From NCBI RefSeq assembly GCF_008831285.2, contig NC_045147.1:12936854-13000853 (forward strand): a DNA stretch of 64,000 nucleotides, given 5' to 3'. Under the pieces are notes generated by a model that was not told where the DNA came from, ran no database searches, and worked only from the letters and a program-made list of their open reading frames with translations. A program made the translations under genes and the position numbers. Every line of letters begins with the position of its first letter. Positions within the stretch are counted from its first letter, which is position 1. The DNA is from Nymphaea colorata (Eukaryota > Streptophyta > Magnoliopsida > Nymphaeales > Nymphaeaceae). Positions 60,467 through 64,000 of the stretch are shown here, in pieces.

Positions 60467-60799
60467 TATACCTGAGCATCGGGCCCGCCTAGCCCCAAAC
60501 TTGAGTCCAAGTCTGGCCCGACACCCAAAACCTGAGCTTGGGTCAAGTTTGACATGGTTCGATTAAAATAAAAAGAGTTTTTTAAATATAAAATAAAAAT
60601 TATTTAATATAAAATATATATTTTAATAATAAAATATATATCATTATTAAATTTAAAAGCATATCGGGGCGAATGAAGCCTCGTCAGGACAACCCGATCT
60701 GACTTGGTATGTGTCAGGCCCGCCCAAGCCTATTTTTTTGGGCTCGATGGGGCCAGGTACTAGATACTGGTAGGGGCACTCGGCCGATGTCCATCCTTA
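60467..60799. mobile_element. Degenerate MITE of the TAAGGGTGGGCA family
   Basis: The right end, complemented, reads TAAGGATGGACATCGGCC; the left end has TGAGCATCGGGCCCGCC. GC-rich arms surround an AT-rich core (about 60565-60655). No matching 8-bp flanks are visible, so the left edge is approximate. Confidence 0.6.
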
Positions 60800-61800
60800 G
60801 TAACATGGTTACCAAACCAGTTATGTACATATTCATGTGCACGAAAAACACCGATGCACATGAACAGAACCCATAGAAAGTGGGTCAGGAATAGATGTTG
60901 ATGTCGCACCGTGCACCTTGGTGCATCTATCAACCTTTTTTTTTCATAAAGGGAAGGAACATGGGGAGCCCTCAAAAGGTTATTTTTCTATATTTTTCAT
61001 TCTGTCCATGTAAGAAGCATTTTTCTCTTTTTTTTTAATTATTTTTCGTTTTCGGAAGAAAGAGGATCTTAGTATTTTCCTATACCCACACATGTTGGCG
61101 ACGAACCCTTTAATCTACTTCGATAAATATACAATATCCATCTCGAAATCAGTGACGTTTATATGGTCCCAATATATTTGACTATCGAATGTACTTTTTT
61201 GCCTTATTTGCGCATTTTTTGGCAATAATGTGCTTTTAGATACTAGGCATTTGGGCTTATGAATTACATGAAAACTGCTGCCAATCTTCCAGTTAAATTA
61301 GATCAGCAGAGGCAAATATCCTACTATATTAAATAGCTTAATTTCTATTTTTTCAACATAATTTCGACCGATTGGTAGGCTTAGAATAGATGTTTGAGAT
61401 GATAATGTCTTGTTCATTTTCATCTCTACAAGTACTCGGTTGGACACTATCTTGCTCGCATGTATAATTGGAATACGATTGCTAGCAAGCTACAAGTAGC
61501 GATTATTACTGTACTTGTAAAGACGAGACTTGACAAAATAGATCTATTTTAACCTTGATTCCAACCCCAAGGTTGCTTTTTGAAGTAGATGCATGATAAA
61601 TGTTCTCAGTAACCACACAATGTTCACCGCACACCCTCCCTACTGGTTTACTGACCAACTAGTGGCGGAGTTACAAAAATTGTCCATAGAAGCACTGATT
61701 TACAAATTTTCATATTCCAAAGAACAGCCACTTATATAACAGGGTAAATAATTTGAAGAAATTAATGTAAAGAAAAATTGAGGGGCAATATGTGGTTCTG

Positions 61801-62030
61801 CCCACGCCCGGTCAAAATTAAAAATAGATATTTTTAATTTTAAAATAATATATAAATATAAGTAACCATAACAAAATATTATAATTACATATAAAAATCA
61901 ATGAAAATAATCTTAAAAATATTTTATCCGACCGAATAGGGCTTAGTCGGGCCTACTCAGGTCGACCTGGTGCCTTTTTTTTGGGCTCCAATTGGGCCCG
62001 GGTATCAAGTGTCCGTCGGATGCCAAGCCT
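61801..62030. mobile_element. Partial MITE of the same GGCCCG-armed family
   Basis: An AT-rich core (61815-61925) is followed by a GC-rich right arm (GGGCCTACTCAGGTCGACCTG, GGGCCCGGGTATCAAG). It ends near GATGCCCAGGTTA, whose complement resembles TAACCTGGGCATC. The left arm is missing or lost in the preceding repeat. Confidence 0.5.
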
Positions 62031-63369
62031 GATGCCCAGGTTAACCCCTTACCATATCCAATCTTCAATCAAATTCAATTTCTGGTACAAAATTCAAATG
62101 AACAAAAGTTCATCCCATGTTCAATTCCCTTCTTTAAATTCACAATTCAAAACCGATCCGAAACCGTATCCAACCTTTCTATACACGACCCAATTCAAAT
62201 CATATTATCATACGTTAAAAACCTTACTTCCAAAACATCCAGATAGTCGATGTAGGATATTTATTTCAAACACAATGTGTGTTTATATTCGAAACTGAAT
62301 CGTATCAGATATTTATAACTAAACTTGATGCTGATTGGATTCTATGTCTTGAATCGGAATCTCCTCTTATATATATATATATATATATATATCTATATAT
62401 TCAATTTTTCTAAGCAATTCAGGTAGATATTCAATTTGAATTGGAATCCAGTAAATTGAAGTGGACAGCAATGCCACCATTAGGGGCACCAGTTTCCCCA
62501 CATAGTAGGCACAACAGGATCTGCCTACCAAAAGGGTTGTTGCCATGTCGATTTCAGTTGGCCCCGAGTCTCTGTATGATTGCGATACTTTTGTATGCGC
62601 CTTCCTGCTCTTGTTTTTTATTCGATTAGACATCGACCTTTTGCTCTAACCTTACAGAGACTTCGATCGCCTGTCTTTCAAAAAAATGAGGCACATGGAC
62701 GGTTGAGATGTATTTGTAGGTTGACCACCCATAGCAGCTGTATCAAAAATAATTTAGACCCAAATTCGGGGTAGAGTTGAAACCAGAAATTTTTAGAAAT
62801 ATTATTTTCTAAAATTTTTATGTAAGATAAATAAAATCTTTTAAAATTTATATATGCACTTAAAAAAATTTTGAGGGGTGAGTAGAGCCATTACTAAGAA
62901 TGTTGGTTAAGGAAGCACGTGATTGTTGTAAAAAATTGGTTTGTTAACGGAATCGTCTACAATGCTAATTTGTTAAATCAATCTATTCATTCGATTCCAC
63001 TAGATCAATGGTTTGTAAAAGTAATTTTCTGAGAAGAGCAAATAGGAAATAAATAAATAAAAACAAAAAATTCAAGAAAATTTATAAAAAAAAAAAAAAT
63101 TAAAAGTTGACATATGGTAGAGTCGTCCACATAATTGAATTGAATTGAATGGATTTGACAACTTGGAAGCAAACAAGTCTTCAACAAGCTCTTCGTTTAA
63201 TTGGCTTGTCACTTGGACCAGATCATCTCTCCCGTGAGCACGTAGATGGCGGGTAGAGGCATGTGAGGGGCGTGTCATTTTTTAAACATGATATGATAGC
63301 GTAGAGAATTGGGTTGAGGGGTTGCAATGACACTTCTATACCAAGGGCGAAGGCCAGGTCGGTAGGGAT
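62031..63369. other. Intergenic, no gene
   Basis: AT-rich sequence with a (TA)n run at 62370-62400. No reading frame carries a recognisable domain. Confidence 0.5.
62370..62400. repeat. (TA)n microsatellite
   Basis: Short TA run with one C interruption near its end. Confidence 0.9.
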
Positions 63370-63728
63370 TAGGGATATCAATATATCCGATTTGAATCGA
63401 ATATCATATTCGGATTTAAGCATTTGATCAGATTTAGATTCAAATTCAGATATACATAAATATCTAATTGGATTCAGATAGGATTCATGTTTAGACAAAT
63501 ATTCTGCATCTAATTGGTAAAATCTGGTTCAAAATTCAGATTTGGATATAAATATAAAAATCCGATTCAGATTGAATTCTGAATTGTAAAATTGGATTTC
63601 AGATTTGAATTCATATATGACTTTTCTTTATTAAAAAAAACGAATCTGAATTCGAATATGAATATGTGAATATCCAAAAAAACATATATGATTAAGGTTA
63701 TATCCAATATGATCCGTTGACATCGCTA
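63370..63728. mobile_element. Probable hAT-type MITE, 359 bp
   Basis: Left end TAGGGATATCAA and right-end complement TAGCGATGTCAA match at 10 of 12 positions. The interior is rich in GATTCAGATT/AATTCGAATA words. Flanks GTAGGGAT (63362-63369) and GGAGGGGC (63729-63736) agree at only 5 of 8 positions, so the target duplication is doubtful. A sequence of similar composition lies at about 25930-26110. Confidence 0.6.
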
Positions 63729-64000
63729 GGAGGGGCTTTAGCCCCTCCCTTAGATTTTAAATAATTCAGAAATTTATGTGTAAAGTTTAAAAATCTTAGT
63801 TTAACATGTATAAAATATTTGAAAATTCCATTTTCCTTTCCATTAACATTTTAAAACTATAGTTCACCTCTTTTAATAATAAAAAAAATACCCTTGGTTT
63901 CGAGTCTCCCTCTCCTCTCTTCCCTTTCTTCCATGAGCTCATCACTTTACACGTACCCCTTCTAGAGGCTATCTATCCTCTTATTTGAAAGAGGAGAAGG

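Overview
The window looks like nuclear DNA of a flowering plant. The evidence is three protein-coding genes of plant families, spliced or with long leaders, standing in AT-rich, repeat-rich DNA, together with plant-type hAT, Harbinger, Copia and LINE relics and long (TA)n and (GA)n microsatellites. I see no bacterial operon structure, ribosome binding sites, rRNA or CRISPR array. Exons are markedly GC-richer than their surroundings. The species cannot be fixed from the sequence alone.

Three genes appear intact. (1) A five-exon IQ67-domain (IQD) calmodulin-binding protein lies on the minus strand at 3916-6254, with a complete 507-residue model. (2) A single-exon glutaredoxin-like protein with a C-terminal cysteine cluster lies on the minus strand at 11097-11930 (277 aa). 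(3) A single-exon DUF4228/PADRE protein beginning MGNC lies on the plus strand at 29937-30536 (199 aa). They are far apart and show no sign of joint regulation. IQD and PADRE proteins are linked in the literature to calcium/calmodulin and stress responses, but nothing here ties the three together.

The rest is mostly a transposon graveyard, and many element edges can be read directly. Left part (1-30 kb): a dispersed repeat copied at 7641-7861 and 13134-13350; a 5'-truncated LINE (about 13790-15700) with recognisable reverse-transcriptase motifs; a 2866-bp hAT element at 16727-19592 with an 8-bp target duplication and a transposase relic that still has two introns; a 321-bp MITE at 23606-23926 with perfect termini and a perfect 8-bp target duplication; and a tRNA-fMet-like sequence near 26182.

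Right part (30-64 kb): a MITE built of GAGCTCGA-like repeats (37033-37500); a Copia 3' end facing a second LTR of opposite orientation (39715 to about 41880), the second LTR being split by a MITE (41311-41679); a 1.5-kb direct duplication (about 42545-44066 and 45600-47050); a further MITE (47107-47474); a second Copia pol relic (50247-50990); a purine/pyrimidine foldback Harbinger-like MITE (51331-51813); a second LINE 3' end (58105-58402); and a probable hAT MITE at 63370-63728. Several small dispersed repeats with GGCGGAGCCA-like ends recur throughout.

I did not find a clearly new biological system. The most informative signals are the nested insertions whose empty sites can be read from a paralogous copy, and the in-frame decay of the hAT transposase by transition-type stop codons.
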